Origin: Metridium senile
Taxonomy: Eukaryota > Cnidaria > Anthozoa > Actiniaria > Metridiidae
Length of the DNA: 64,000 bases
Assembly (NCBI GenBank): GCA_949775045.1
Contig: OX459108.1
Coordinates: 4,952,461 to 5,016,460, forward strand
Direction of reading: 5' to 3'
Position 1 is the first letter of the stretch, and each line of letters starts with the position of its first letter. Below, piece after piece: positions 11,830 through 22,792 of the stretch. The notes beneath the pieces were generated by a model. That model ran no database searches, was not told the origin of the DNA, and worked only from the letters and a program-made list of their open reading frames with translations. Made by a program: the position numbers and the translations under genes.

Positions 11830-13728
11830 TCGGAAAAGACGTGTTAACATTTGGTCAGCTATAAACCCGCTATACGTCACACTTCAATGCGCCTAGTCAA
11901 AATGGTAGAAATAAGGCCACAAAATCGTGGTTTTTCGATCTTTTCTCAAAATATTTGCAGAAAAGTAAAAAAAGTAGCCATGGATACAGCTACCTCAATC
12001 TTTTGTTGACCTTATCAAATGATTTTGATCTACTTTCCTTCAAAAAGTACATGTACTTTTGGGGGTTGAAAGTTAACGGTTTGATCACTTTTACAAGAGA
12101 GATTGTGCGACTATTCTCATGTCAAGTTACAATATGGGCTATATTTAAAATTAAACAAACCCTTTCAAAAAAGTAGCCATGGATTCGAAAACACCATTCT
12201 TTTACGGACATTTTGATGTGTAATAAATGACTATGCGCTGAAAAAAACCACCGTACTTTTCAAGATTTCTGATTGTTATCGCTGTAATCTCTCAGTCATT
12301 CTCTTATAAGACTCTCACTCAAAATCGAGCGGACAGTAGAGCCTCGAGAACTCTTTGAATGATATTTATTATATGGCATCAAAATTCCGCGCGCTCTGAT
12401 TGGTTGCTGACACATAATGACCGGTCATTATTTTCTTGTAATGACCGGTCATTATTTTTTCTCGGCTGGACGGTGGCTAACGCGAGGTGAAAAAACAACA
12501 AAAACCTACTTATTTTTCGATAAACAATAATAAAAACTTTAATTCAAGGCTAAGTGGCAAGCATTGGTTGTTTTTGAAAACATTTTGACAAGCAAAAGTT
12601 GAGAAAATCAATCAATATTGCAAAAACTCACGAGAGAATAAACATATTTCATAGGTTGTGAAAATACTAAAAAGCTTTTTTTTAATTCTCCAAAGAACAT
12701 AAAGCTCGTTCACATACCTCAATAACAGTTGAAAAGTGTACTTTTGGTTTTTATCTTTCCTTGTAAACACGGCGGTTAGTTGAGCTATCTTTCGTTGAGA
12801 TATGTCGTTGCTTTTCACTCACTTTTAAAAAGCTTTAAAATTCACGAAAAGTTGTTTTACTAAAGTTAAAATAGTTTTTGAAGTCAGGAAGTGTAATTGT
12901 CTTTCTTTTTCTGCATACAAAAGGTTCAAAAATCTTGAAAAGGACGATTTACTCGATTCAAAGTCCTGTCAGCGATCCTCATCATTTCATCTTCTTCATG
13001 AATTATGACACAGACAAATATAAATTCCTTCAACAGTTGACAATGATTTCGATTAAAGTTCTTATTATTGTTTATCGAAAAATAAGCTTCCGTAGGCTCT
13101 ATTTCCCGATGCAAACGTCCACAAGACCGACGAATTTCAACTCGTTTCAACAACCATCGTTCACTTGTTTATGTCAGCTAAAATCCCTTGTGAAACTTGT
13201 TTTTTGTTTCTCGACTTTCTTTGATGTTGAGATACAAACAAAACCCTTTGTCTTTAAGCGATCTTTGATTTGGAATAATGAAGAAAGCTCCAGTAATTTC
13301 AGTATTTTGGCATTAAATTTTCTGTAAGTTTGTTGAGGCAGCCATCGCATGCTGAATGAAAACAAACCGGTTTTGACAACCCGCTCTTTTTCAGTAAAAC
13401 TACTGGGAAGCCATTTAAATGCAACGCGCGCGCGTCGTAAAATATCAAAATAATTATTACTTTTTCTCGCTTTTTAAAAAAGCCATATAATAAATAACTT
13501 ATTAACCTCGTCCGTTCGACAAGACCTCGGTCTGAGATTTCCCTGTAATGACCTCACTCTCGGTTAATAAGTGGTATATATTATTTTGTCGCCGGTTATA
13601 AGTCGTTAGAGTATATATAATCATATTGTGCTGTGAAAGGCTTCTGAGGATGTTTAATTGTTTTTAAAAGCGGGTTTCTACTTGGAAATATCAAATGTTC
13701 ACAATCACGGAGATATGTTTTCCGATGA
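11830..13728. other. non-coding AT-rich stretch with twin palindromes
   Basis: No convincing exon; the 149-codon frame at 12878-13327 is low-complexity and has an equally open frame on the other strand. The notable content is the palindrome pair at 12415-12454. Confidence 0.4.
12415..12454. promoter_or_regulatory. two copies of a 16-bp perfect palindrome
   Basis: TAATGACCGGTCATTA occurs at 12415-12430 and again at 12439-12454, separated by eight bases. Each is its own reverse complement. They follow a GATTGG (inverted CCAAT) box at about 12398. This resembles a tandem binding site for a dimeric factor; the factor is unknown. Confidence 0.5.
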
Positions 13729-13882
13729 TATAGCTATTGCTTTTTTCTTCGCGAAACTAAATTATTTCAAACACACCATAGTTAAATGGTTTACAAAAAA
13801 GGTGCGAAGTGGCTCCTGTTAAAAGGTCAAAATATCAAACTTCCGGGAGAGAACCACTCAAAACAAGTAGATATTTGCATAT
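13729..13882. repeat. inverted repeat arm, partner at 17636-17787
   Basis: About 155 bp match in inverted orientation, from TATAGCTATTGC through CTTCGCGAA to ACAAGTAGATA, with scattered differences. The arms are 3.75 kb apart and enclose the nested elements at 15143-17622. Confidence 0.7.
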
Positions 13883-15142
13883 GCCATAGCTTAACGAATA
13901 TTATAATATAGCTTAGATAGTACGTAAGCTCTGATTGGTTGATTACCTCAAAAAAGCTATGCTCTATTTCGCCGGTAGAGACATGGTTTTTGATTGACAA
14001 TTTTAATAAGATATTTTTCTGTAAGCTACTACATTTACTAAAAACGGCTATTAAAATGTAAAAAGACTTTCCATCTTATGACCTTTCTGTTAACCTAAAC
14101 TCTGAAGCCTACGGTGCAATGACATGCAATTCAAAGGCGACAAAAATCAGAGATATGCATGGTTTTAAAATACGACGCCTTTAGACAAACTGTAAAGTTT
14201 GAAGTCAAAAGTTGAATTTGATCAAAACAAACAAAAACAAAAGGAAAACAGCGCTTCGAAGTGGCAATAGTTTTTACTCAGTTTATCTTGGAAATATGAA
14301 GAGCATTTCATAGTGAGTAAGTGAGATTTTTTTGCTATTGAACTCGACGATTAATCTTGAACAAATACATGTTCGTTGAATTTATCGATAGCAAAATATT
14401 AAGTTATATTTTGTTTTATAAAAACAAACAAACACACAATCAAGTACAGAATTATAAATGTGATATCTAGTTGTTTAGGCTTATAAATAAAGCACTTTTG
14501 AAAACAAGCAATGTGAACAAAAAGGCAGATTTACAATTATCTTTCAATTGTCTCGTCAAAATGAAAACAAAAACTGATAAACCTAAAACCTGCAAACGTT
14601 TAATTAAGAGTAAATAAATACATACTTTCAGCAGCCTAAGTAATCTTGTAGATGTGGTCTTTGTTCTTTTTAACTTCAAAACGTTGTACACAGCAAGCTT
14701 GTCTTGTTCAAACTATTTTTTTCTCAGTGAATAAATTGCTGTCAGTCGGCTCGGCTTTCACTACTCAAATAAAATTCAAATTCGCTTGAATTGCTGCTGT
14801 ATATATGTCAGTCCCATGCAAGAGTTCAGCTAAATGATTTTGTTTTTAGGCACAGAAGTCAGCCAAAGCTATGTTTTAATTGGGTCTGTTTACTGCTTAA
14901 AACCGTTAAGAACGTTCAACTTAGTTTAACAATTGTCCAATAAAATTCCTTCTTTTTAGCTAGCAAAAAGACTGACCCGGGAAGAAAGTGAACAGCACCT
15001 TGGTCCCTTTTTGGTCAAGATTGCTCAATAGTACACTGATTGTGATTGGTTCATTGGGCACTCGTGTTAGTTTTGAGAATTACAATTTTGATCAGCAAAT
15101 AAAACTACGTTTTTAAGGGAAACCTGCATTGCTATATTATAA
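13883..15142. other. non-coding AT-rich stretch
   Basis: No exon, RNA gene or clear repeat was recognised. The short frame at 14467-14691 on the minus strand has no protein-like features. Confidence 0.4.
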
Positions 15143-15332
15143 AAGCAATAGAAGGCAGTTCCTATGACTCTACCAGTGAAATAGAGCACTTGGGATGTTG
15201 TTAGAAACACTCGAAAAAGTTATAAAATCACGAGCTGAAAGCGAGTGATTTTATAACTTTTCTCGTGTGTCTCCCAACATCCCGCGTGCTCTATTTCACC
15301 GGTAGAGTCATAGGAACTGGCTTCTATTGCTT
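15143..15332. repeat. 190-bp hairpin (near-perfect palindrome)
   Basis: AAGCAATAGAAG at the left end pairs with CTTCTATTGCTT at the right. The whole element folds on a short loop near 15240, including CTATGACTCTACC / GGTAGAGTCATAG and AGTTATAAAATCAC / GTGATTTTATAACT. It abuts the left end of the long-TIR element at 15335. A related GCTCTATTTCGCCGGTAGAG motif also occurs near 13960. Confidence 0.75.
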
Positions 15333-15831
15333 AAATAAAATGCAAAAATATCGTGCGGTTATGATCTTCTTCATGTATCTATGTGCAAGCAAACACTGAC
15401 GTTTTCACGGGTTCGTCTAATTTCGTCGACTTCAAAGGCGGCATTGAATAAACATTGAATTATAGAATACATACTTCTAAATACAAATATAAATGATTTT
15501 AAAAACACTTTGTATAAGTTTAGAAAATGTTATAGCTACGAAGAAGTCTTCTAGATGTCGATATTTGATTTTTCTACTAACTTGGTATAGCGTGACCTTG
15601 ATGTTTACATGTACATTTCAAGACGTCGTGTCTGTGTCACTCGTTTTGAAGCATTTTCTAGCGAATTTTACTATCCTTTAGTCCGCTTAGTTTTGCTTTA
15701 ATAATTACAGCAATTCAGATTGTCAATAGCATCAATATAATCTCTTGAAATTGATGCTGTCTAACTAAAAATAATCTTCGTAAAGTTTAGTTTTTCCATG
15801 TAAAGTGACTGATTGAATGTGACAACAACTA

Positions 15832-16036
15832 CAGAGCGACGCGCAAAAGTATGACCACATTTAATGTATTCGCATACTTCTGTGTACGGGAGTTTGTACT
15901 TTAAACAGACACATTTAATGCGAAGTTGTCTGATTTTACCGAATAAGGCGTGTAAAAACTCGTTTCGCAGCTTAAAGTCCGTGCACAGAAGTATGCGAAT
16001 ATTTTCAAGGTGGTCATACTTTTGCGCCTCGCGCTG
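15832..16036. mobile_element. 205-bp TA-flanked MITE (mariner-like)
   Basis: It starts CAGAGCGACGCGCAAAAGTA and ends in the near-exact inverse (...TTGCGCCTCGCGCTG), flanked on both sides by TA (15830-15831 and 16037-16038). CAG...CTG ends with TA duplication are typical of Tc1/mariner MITEs. An inner inverted pair (TATTCGCATACTTCTGTG) makes most of it palindromic. Non-coding. Confidence 0.7.
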
Positions 16037-17131
16037 TAATAAGCTTATTAAAATGTAAAGCGATTTTTAATAAAGGGCATAAAAAGTGGGAAAAAACGAG
16101 GTTCCATAACTTCCAGTACGGCCCGAGCAAGCGAGGTTAATACGATATTCATTATATAGCAATTTTAGGGGAAAAAGTTATAATAAAGAATAAATAGGAA
16201 ACATATTATTACGACCTGTTCTTCTCCGTATTTTCATGCGAACGTAGTTTTCTCATTGTCATAAAAGAATAATCAGTCAAATAAAAAAATAAAAAGGCAA
16301 AAATATTGCAAAGAACTAGTAAAACAAAAAATCAAAGCTGCTCTCGCTTTTCCGATCCGTACGGAAAAAGTACAGCCCGCTTATTGACCAATGAGATTGT
16401 GCGTTATATCTATATAATAAATATCTATATAAATAAATAAATAGTAATCGCTACTGAAGATCGCTGTGCTACTGCAATCAGTGCCAATCGTTGCTATCAA
16501 GTCTATCCTACTAACACGGCGACTCATTCAAGTTTTAGGTATGCCCACGCATGCATTGCGTATACCACGGTCCCTAAAATGCCTTTCAAAAGTGCGTGGC
16601 AGGCCGATTTCAAATCCCCCAAAACACACGAAAATTTAAACAGAAAAACAAAATTGTTTACTTAACACGTACATTCCTGTGTTATAAGTTAGCCACTATT
16701 CTTGTCCCATCTATATTCACTTAAATTCATCCTTCATAATGGAGTCACGATGACCTCGAAAATTCGGACATTAGTTTAAATTATATTTGACTGTAATTCA
16801 CATTATATCCAATATTTCAATATATCAGACACAACGTTTTCAGATTTTCTTAAAGGGCATATGATTCTAAAAGGTATTATAGAGCTGGTTCTTTTTTTTT
16901 CTGATTAGGAAAGGACCATTTCATATTTCATAGGGAGGCTGGGCCAGTTTGCTCGATGTTTTTTCGCCCTTGTGCCGTATTTGACGTTGCAGGTTATTTT
17001 TTTTTAAGGATCGAAACCTTACTCGAAGTTAAAATTTTTGGGATTTAACATACCCCATCAAATATCCGTTCCTTACTAGTTCTTTTTATATAGTACTATA
17101 AATATCGAGTTAATTAGCTAATTAGTTGTTA
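16037..17131. other. non-coding centre of the long-TIR element
   Basis: No open frame of note and no recognised transposase. It is AT-rich with short simple runs (TATATAAATAAATAAATAG near 16427). Confidence 0.4.
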
Positions 17132-17635
17132 TCACATTATTCAATCAGTCACTTTACTTGGAAAAACTAAACTTTTCGAAGATTATTTTTAGTTAAACAG
17201 CATCAATTTCAAGAGATTGCATTTGATGCTATTGACAATCTGAATTGCTGTAACTATTATGGCAAAACTAAGTGGACTAAAGGATAATAAAATTCGTTAG
17301 AAAATGCTTCAAACCGAGTGAAACAGACACAACGTCGTGAAATGTACATGTATACATCAAGGTCACGCTATACCAAGTTAGTTGAAAAATCAAAGATAGA
17401 CATCTCAAAGACTTCTTCGTAGCTAAAACGTTTTCTTAACTTATTCAAAGTGTTTAAATTATTTATATTTGTATTTAGAAGTATGTATTCTATAATTCAA
17501 TGTTTATTAAATGCCGCCTTTGAAGTCGACGAAATTAGACGAACCCGTGAAAACGTCAGTGTTTGCTTGCACATAAATACATGAAGAAGATCATAACCGC
17601 ACGATATTTTTGCATTTTATTATTCGTTAAGGTAT

Positions 17636-17787
17636 GGAATTTGCAATTATCTACTTGTTTTGAGTGGTTCTTTCCCGGAAGTTTGAGATTTTGACCTTTT
17701 AACAGGAGCCAATTCGCACCTTTTTTGTAAACCATTTAACTATGGTGTGTTTGGAATATATTAGTTTCGCGAAGAAACCAGCAATAG
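17636..17787. repeat. inverted repeat arm, partner at 13729-13882
   Basis: Inverted match to 13729-13882. It directly abuts the intact ~240-bp repeat copy at 17787-18028. Confidence 0.7.
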
Positions 17788-18028
17788 CTATAATATTGTG
17801 TCAAATAGATATTCTAATAATTACCTTACTAGCCATGTTAAAAAATAAGCAAAATACTGAACGTTGCTGAGTGACGAATTTGTGAATTTGCCCAAAATTC
17901 CCTCGAAAATTATGCGAAAAAGCCGACAAATGAGTCCCAAACTTCAAACGCGTCTAAAAAAATCATTTCAATAGATATCGCTTAAAAAGTGCCTTGTGAA
18001 TCACCTATGAAGTACTTCTCACAGGCAG
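17787..18028 (-). repeat. intact ~240-bp repeat copy (empty site of the TTAA insertion)
   Basis: Uninterrupted counterpart of 8424-8480 plus 11645-11829. At 17968-17971 it reads TCAA (TTGA on the minus strand) where the other copy has the TTAA-flanked insertion. Confidence 0.75.
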
Positions 18029-18356
18029 AAAATGAAGGAAAACTATTTTTTAAACCGAAGTCCACTAGTCTGCATTGCATAATTAAATTTGTGGTAATAA
18101 ACATTCATTCATTATGATTATGTCCTTCCCATATTTTAAGCTCACATATTTTCAACCACTAGCTGTATTAAACTGAGATAAGGTATATATTTTTGAGTTT
18201 TCTTTGTAGTAGATAACAAAAATGCTTGAGCAGCCATCGTGTTATGATAAGTCTTGTGATTGCCAGATTCTGTACTATATATTTAAGTATTTTAAAAGGT
18301 TTTCCCTCTTAAACGAAATAGTTCAAACTTGTTTTGATAAGCCCTTTAAAAATATT

Positions 18357-18670
18357 TTACTTTCTTGATCCTTGTTCTTTAACTTTTGAAGTAATTTGTT
18401 TTTGCATTTCCCGAAGTTGACTCTCCAGGTTTTTAGCGAGACCTTGAAAGTTTTTACGATAACGATCGATAGACCAACTAACACACTTCTTACTCGATTT
18501 TGATGCTCCGTCATGGCTCTCGTTTTCACCTTCTTCCGTTCTGATCAGTACAGGACTTTTCGTGTCTTCATCTTGAGCATTTCAATAAAGGTACAGTTCG
18601 TTGTCGTCGCATCCAGGTTCGGACTTTACGATAATTTTTCCAACGTACCGACGACAGAAAAGACGTTTCT
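18357..18670 (-). pseudogene. decayed coding relic with acidic and coiled-coil segments
   Basis: On the minus strand one frame reads acidic, protein-like sequence (IVKSEPGCDDNEL) to an in-frame TGA at 18582-18584. It then reopens through NAQDEDTKSPV and a coiled-coil-like C-terminus (NLESQLREMQKQ) to TAA at 18357-18359. Upstream, around 18670-18740, another frame looks coding (EEDFPANKSKF), implying at least one frameshift. Protein-like composition across breaks suggests a gene remnant rather than chance. The family is not recognised. The CRE pair at 18844-18883 lies where its promoter would be. Confidence 0.35.
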
Positions 18671-18843
18671 CTCTCCGGTACGATGGATAAACTTGCTTTT
18701 GTTAGCAGGAAAATCTTCTTCTAAGTCTTCATCTCAGTGCACATAAAATAAACCCTACATTTCCATGTAAAATATGTTTATTTGTAAGCAGTTAAAAAGA
18801 CGGAAAGAGACGGCCGTGTCGATTTTCGCGCGCTTTTTTAACG

Positions 18844-18883
18844 TGACGTCACGTATTTCCACTAGGTTGCGCCCGTGACGTCA
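18844..18883. promoter_or_regulatory. paired CRE (TGACGTCA) sites
   Basis: Perfect TGACGTCA octamers at 18844-18851 and 18876-18883, 32 bp apart, in a locally GC-richer patch. This is the classic CREB/ATF palindrome; two copies suggest a real promoter, possibly for the minus-strand relic at 18357-18670. A further TGACGTCA lies near 19444. Confidence 0.5.
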
Positions 18884-19667
18884 CGAAGTGTCCTATCCAG
18901 TGTTTTTATTATCCATGGGTACAGTGATCAAGATTACTGTGAGGTTTAATTAATACAGGCTGTACCTGATACCTTACATTTCAGTATGACCCCCTCTGGA
19001 ATTGAGTTAAACATTCTATTAGGAAATTAGGCTTTTCTCAACAAAATAAAGTCAAATTTATTCTAGCAACTCCTGTCCCTTCTACAGAATACTGTGTGTT
19101 TGTAATAGTCCAGCACAAACAATTAGATCAGGCCCACTGTTTTCTAATTTTTGATACTTTTGATAATTTTTTTTTACATACGAACATGTTTCATTGTCAA
19201 CCTGAAGGTTCTTATCCACTTGTTATTTTATGGAGGTGTTTGCTGTATTTTATATTTAAAGATGTTGTTTGAATACCTGAATTATTATTGCTCCTCTTTC
19301 GTGAATCTTTATTCTGTCTGGTCTTTTCTTTTTCCATCTTTTTCAACTTATCTCCAGTTATCTTGGCCTGAAGTTGAAAACAATTAATTGTGGGTAAATT
19401 ATTCTATATGTAATGTATAATGTTCAATTGCCCCATTTCACAATGACGTCATATCAAAACATGCAATCTATTGTTTAAGCGCGAAGGATCATGGTTGCCA
19501 GGGGGACAAACTAGCTGCATCAAAATAAATGAAGTCAAAGTATCAGTCAATTTGAAATCAATGTTATATGTATGTGTATGTATGTATGTTTGTTTGTATA
19601 GAGGGAGGGGAGGGAAATGGAAAGAAGGGAGAGCCTGATGGATTAATGAACTTTTATATTTGCCACA
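18884..19667. other. non-coding, with a TATG/TTTG microsatellite
   Basis: A short (TATG)n/(TTTG)n run lies at about 19566-19597 followed by a GA-rich patch. No exon recognised. Confidence 0.4.
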
Positions 19668-20163
19668 GCATCCATAGCGGAGTTCCTTTGGTCCGCGTAA
19701 GCGGAGCACCAAGTGGTAAAACAATGGTAATGCATCATTTTAATATAATAATAATTATCGATTTTTCATGGCTTACCACAGAAGCCCAAGTACAACCTGA
19801 TGCTGATTGGCTGTTTATATTTCGGCGGGAATTTAAGTGACACGCGCGCAGAATAGCAGAGCCACAGAGCAGGTTTTGTTGTACTGAGAAAAGTTGTTCT
19901 TTTTTCGATAAAAAAGTCAAAAAAATAATAACAAAATACTACTTGCTAATAGCAGAGCTTTCATTAATTTAAAATATAAACGGAGAAATACGAGCTTAGG
20001 AAAAGACAAAGATATTTTTGATCGAAGAAGAAAAAAAAAATGGAGGAGACGTACACATGAAAGAAAACGTGTTTGTAGATAAAACTTCGTGAAAGAATAA
20101 AGACTACTAGCATGTCGAAGAAATGAAAGCGAAGAAAATCTTAGGAAAATAAAAACCGATAAA
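19668..20163 (+). repeat. promoter/first-exon-like repeat, copy 1
   Basis: Similar in the same orientation to 62455-63027. Shared features are GCGGAG-type motifs at the start, GATTGGCT (inverted CCAAT) followed by a TGGCGGGAATT-like block, CTTGCTAATAG, AGCTTTCATTAAT and TTTTGATCGAAGAAGAA. The end CCGATAAA is followed by a perfect donor GTAAGTT (GT at 20164). Either a dispersed element or a duplicated promoter with 5' exon. No intact frame. Confidence 0.5.
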
Positions 20164-20440
20164 GTAAGTTTAACATAATTTGTTTGAAAAACAAATATAT
20201 AATTATTTTTGCTCACTCATTCACAATGTTCACTCGTTTGTTTTATGATACTTCACAAATCGTAAAAAAAAGAAATTTATATTTAAATGAATTAACTAGG
20301 ATCCCCGCTATTAGTATATTATATTCTTTGCAAAGCGCTACATCTCAATTTTGAGAACCAACAACAGAAATTAACTATATTTGCTAGAGGCTTATAGCAC
20401 TACCAAAAATAAGAATGAAACAAAATACAATTTTTTGTCT

Positions 20441-21643
20441 TTAAAATGCTATCACCTGTTTAATTGCTGCTTTGAGCCAACCCGGTTTTCCTTCGTTAGC
20501 AAGAAGTTCAAGTAACTTCTTCTTTTCACTCTCCGTCATGTCATTAGTATTCAGTTCATCATCATTGTGATCATCGTTATCTTCATCTGATTCTTCAAAT
20601 TCGTTTCCTATATATCCAAAAAGAAAGTAGTTTTAAAATTGCTTGTACAAATGGAATATATAAAATATATAATGATGTACTTGTACTATAAATCAAAGTA
20701 ACCAAGAACAATAAAACCAACCAACCAACGAAGCAATCAAATAACAAACCAAATATATAAATGGACAAGTTTTTACCTGATCCAGTTTTGGTGTCAGTTC
20801 TGGTGTAAACACCACTTCCTATAATTGTTGGTTTTTGCTGAGTTTCCTGGAAAATTAAAACATCAAATCACTGGAAACTTACAAAGTGATAAAAAAAAAA
20901 GTTTCCATAGAGAGTATAAGTTTTACAATGAAAATAATAAACAATAATAGTCAAACGAAAAAAGAAATTAAAATAATTAACTTGCTAGCTGGGAATAAAA
21001 TATTGAAACTGTCAAAATAAATGACACCTAGTTAATAGAGTGCAAATAGTCGAGTTGTTTTCCTTAAACCGTGAAACAAAGTGTACTAGTTAAAATTGAT
21101 AATCAAATAACAACAGAAGAACAGAAGAATTGGGGGGCATTACAGAATGATGCACTAAATTGTGTTTCACGGGTTAATAAGAACCGCTCTGTATCCGTGG
21201 AACACTGAATTATTAATAATAGTACAGTTTACTGTGCTCATTAATCAATAGAAAACAATATCGCCATTTTTAAAAATCTATTTATGCTGCACGCTTTTAG
21301 TGTTTGTACTCTGTCATGATTGAATATAAAATATTTATTAAAAACAAAATAAAAATGGAATGAAAGAAAGAAAGAAAGATTGTGACCACAATAATAACGA
21401 GACAAGTACAAGAGCAAGAGTAGGCGCCATAACTGCTAATAATAGCAATAGAAGCAGTACAAGAAGAAAGAACCACAACAGAAAAGTTACTTTAATCATA
21501 GAGGACAAATAGATGTATTGGAATCAAATAGTTCGATGCATTCTACTTACATTTGTGGATTCATTGCTATACTTCTTTGCTGATACACAAGGAGCCAACA
21601 GCAGAACCAGCACAGCTAGCACTAAGAGCTTAAACACCGCCAT
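20441..21643 (-). CDS. small secreted acidic protein, spliced gene (109 aa)
   Basis: Three coding exons join in frame: 21643-21551 (31 codons), 20846-20777 (70 nt) and 20607-20441 to TAA. The splice sites are canonical (donors GTAAGT and GTAAAA; acceptors TTTTCCAG and GATATATAG) and the phases agree. The first exon encodes a textbook signal peptide (MAVFKLLVLAVLVLLL, then AP-CVSA, cleavage before KKY). After it come an NES/NET-type glycosylation sequon, an acidic Asp/Glu stretch and, after a Lys-Lys-Lys at about residues 83-85, a helix-prone C-terminus with PGWLKAA. The layout (signal, acidic spacer, basic site, amphipathic end) resembles a precursor of a secreted peptide. No family recognised. 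The gene has an upstream non-coding exon and TATA box. Confidence 0.7.
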
Positions 21644-22606
21644 ACGTGCAAGACGTCGAGTGCCTAAAAAATATTGATTTTTGACATGTACAGGCAGCCA
21701 AAACAATCCACTTTTCAATAAATATTTGAGAAGAAATAATAGTGAAAATACGTATTTTTTGACAAATTTAAAAAACTTTTTTTAGTCCTGTTGGTTTTTG
21801 ACCGTTGTAGATCATTTTTAAAAATATTTGCCCACTTGTACTTAAATATGTAATGGCTGGTCACTCCAGATGTGAAAGCTTTGTCTTCGATGGTCTAGAA
21901 AATCGTGTTTAATTACAGGTGAGCAAACATTAAAACGGTCCAAAAACACCGAGAATGACAGCAAATACATTTAACAACAACACAGGGCTAAGATATGTCA
22001 AAACATTTTCAAAATATATACGTATTTTTACTATATATTATTTCGTTTCATTTATTTACTGTAAAAATCGGCTGCCCGTGAGTATTTAAAAACATATTTG
22101 TCGACAGGATCCTAACATTTCAGGTATTCAACCATGTTTTCGATACAAGAACGCCTATCACCAAATGCTACAATATTTTTTTGGAAACAATTATATAAAC
22201 TTGTTTTATTTTTTTCTTAGACAAAATGAAATAAGTAATACGACGCAAAACACAAATAAAAACAAAGAGAGCAATTTATTTTCTCATTGAATTATTGGTT
22301 TTGAAGAATTAAATGGTCTTTAGGGAAGCATTGTAATAGATGTTAACTTACTTAGCGACATACCAATAGATATTTGAGGGTAGAGCAAGTTAAATCCCAA
22401 AAAAATATTGAGCAATAATGTAAATTATTCATTTTGCAGAGGAGGGTTTAAGGATCGTGTGCCTTTCTATTTATTTCTTTGCCAAATTGTTAAAAAATGG
22501 CTTAACTTCAATACGATAGATGTCCAAAATGCCTCTAAAAACGCTGGAAAATGAACTCGGACATAATCTAACAAACAAATATGTTGTTTTTAAGAGGGTC
22601 TCTTAC

Positions 22607-22670
22607 CTAATTTCTGGCTACAAGAAACTTATTATTCAATCCCCTCCTGGCTAATTATTAAACATTTCCT
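22607..22670 (-). other. 5' untranslated exon of the secreted-protein gene
   Basis: On the minus strand AAATTAG is followed by GTAAGAG (GT at 22606-22605), a strong donor. The next exon starts at 21663 after TATTTTTAG (AG at 21665-21664), 20 nt before the ATG. The start at about 22670 is inferred from the TATA box. Confidence 0.5.
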
Positions 22671-22698
22671 TAGAGGAATAGCTGGTAAAGGAGACATG

Positions 22699-22706
22699 TA
22701 TTTATA
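22699..22706 (-). promoter_or_regulatory. TATA box of the secreted-protein gene
   Basis: TATAAATA on the minus strand, preceded by CCC, about 30 bp upstream of the inferred start and 92 bp upstream of the exon-1 donor. Confidence 0.5.
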
Positions 22707-22792
22707 GGGTCCCCCTACATTAGCAATTTAGCAGTTTAACCACAAAATTGGCGATATTGTGCGCGCGCTCAAAAAACCATTTCGAGCCTCCT

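Larger units (their letters stand above)
15335..17622. mobile_element. 2.3-kb element with ~490-bp terminal inverted repeats
   Basis: 15335-15826 and 17132-17622 are inverted copies, aligned over their whole length with scattered substitutions. Shared blocks include ATGCAAAAATATCGTGCGG, ACGTTTTCACGGGTTCGTCT and TCAATAGCATC. Long inverted ends with a short non-coding middle suggest a foldback or MULE-like non-autonomous transposon. No transposase seen. A smaller MITE (15832-16036) is nested just inside the left arm. Confidence 0.7.

Noticed and set aside
12878..13327. 149-codon plus-strand frame
   Set aside because: Composition is Phe/Ser/Thr-rich, as expected of AT-rich non-coding DNA. The opposite strand is equally open and no splice or start context supports it.
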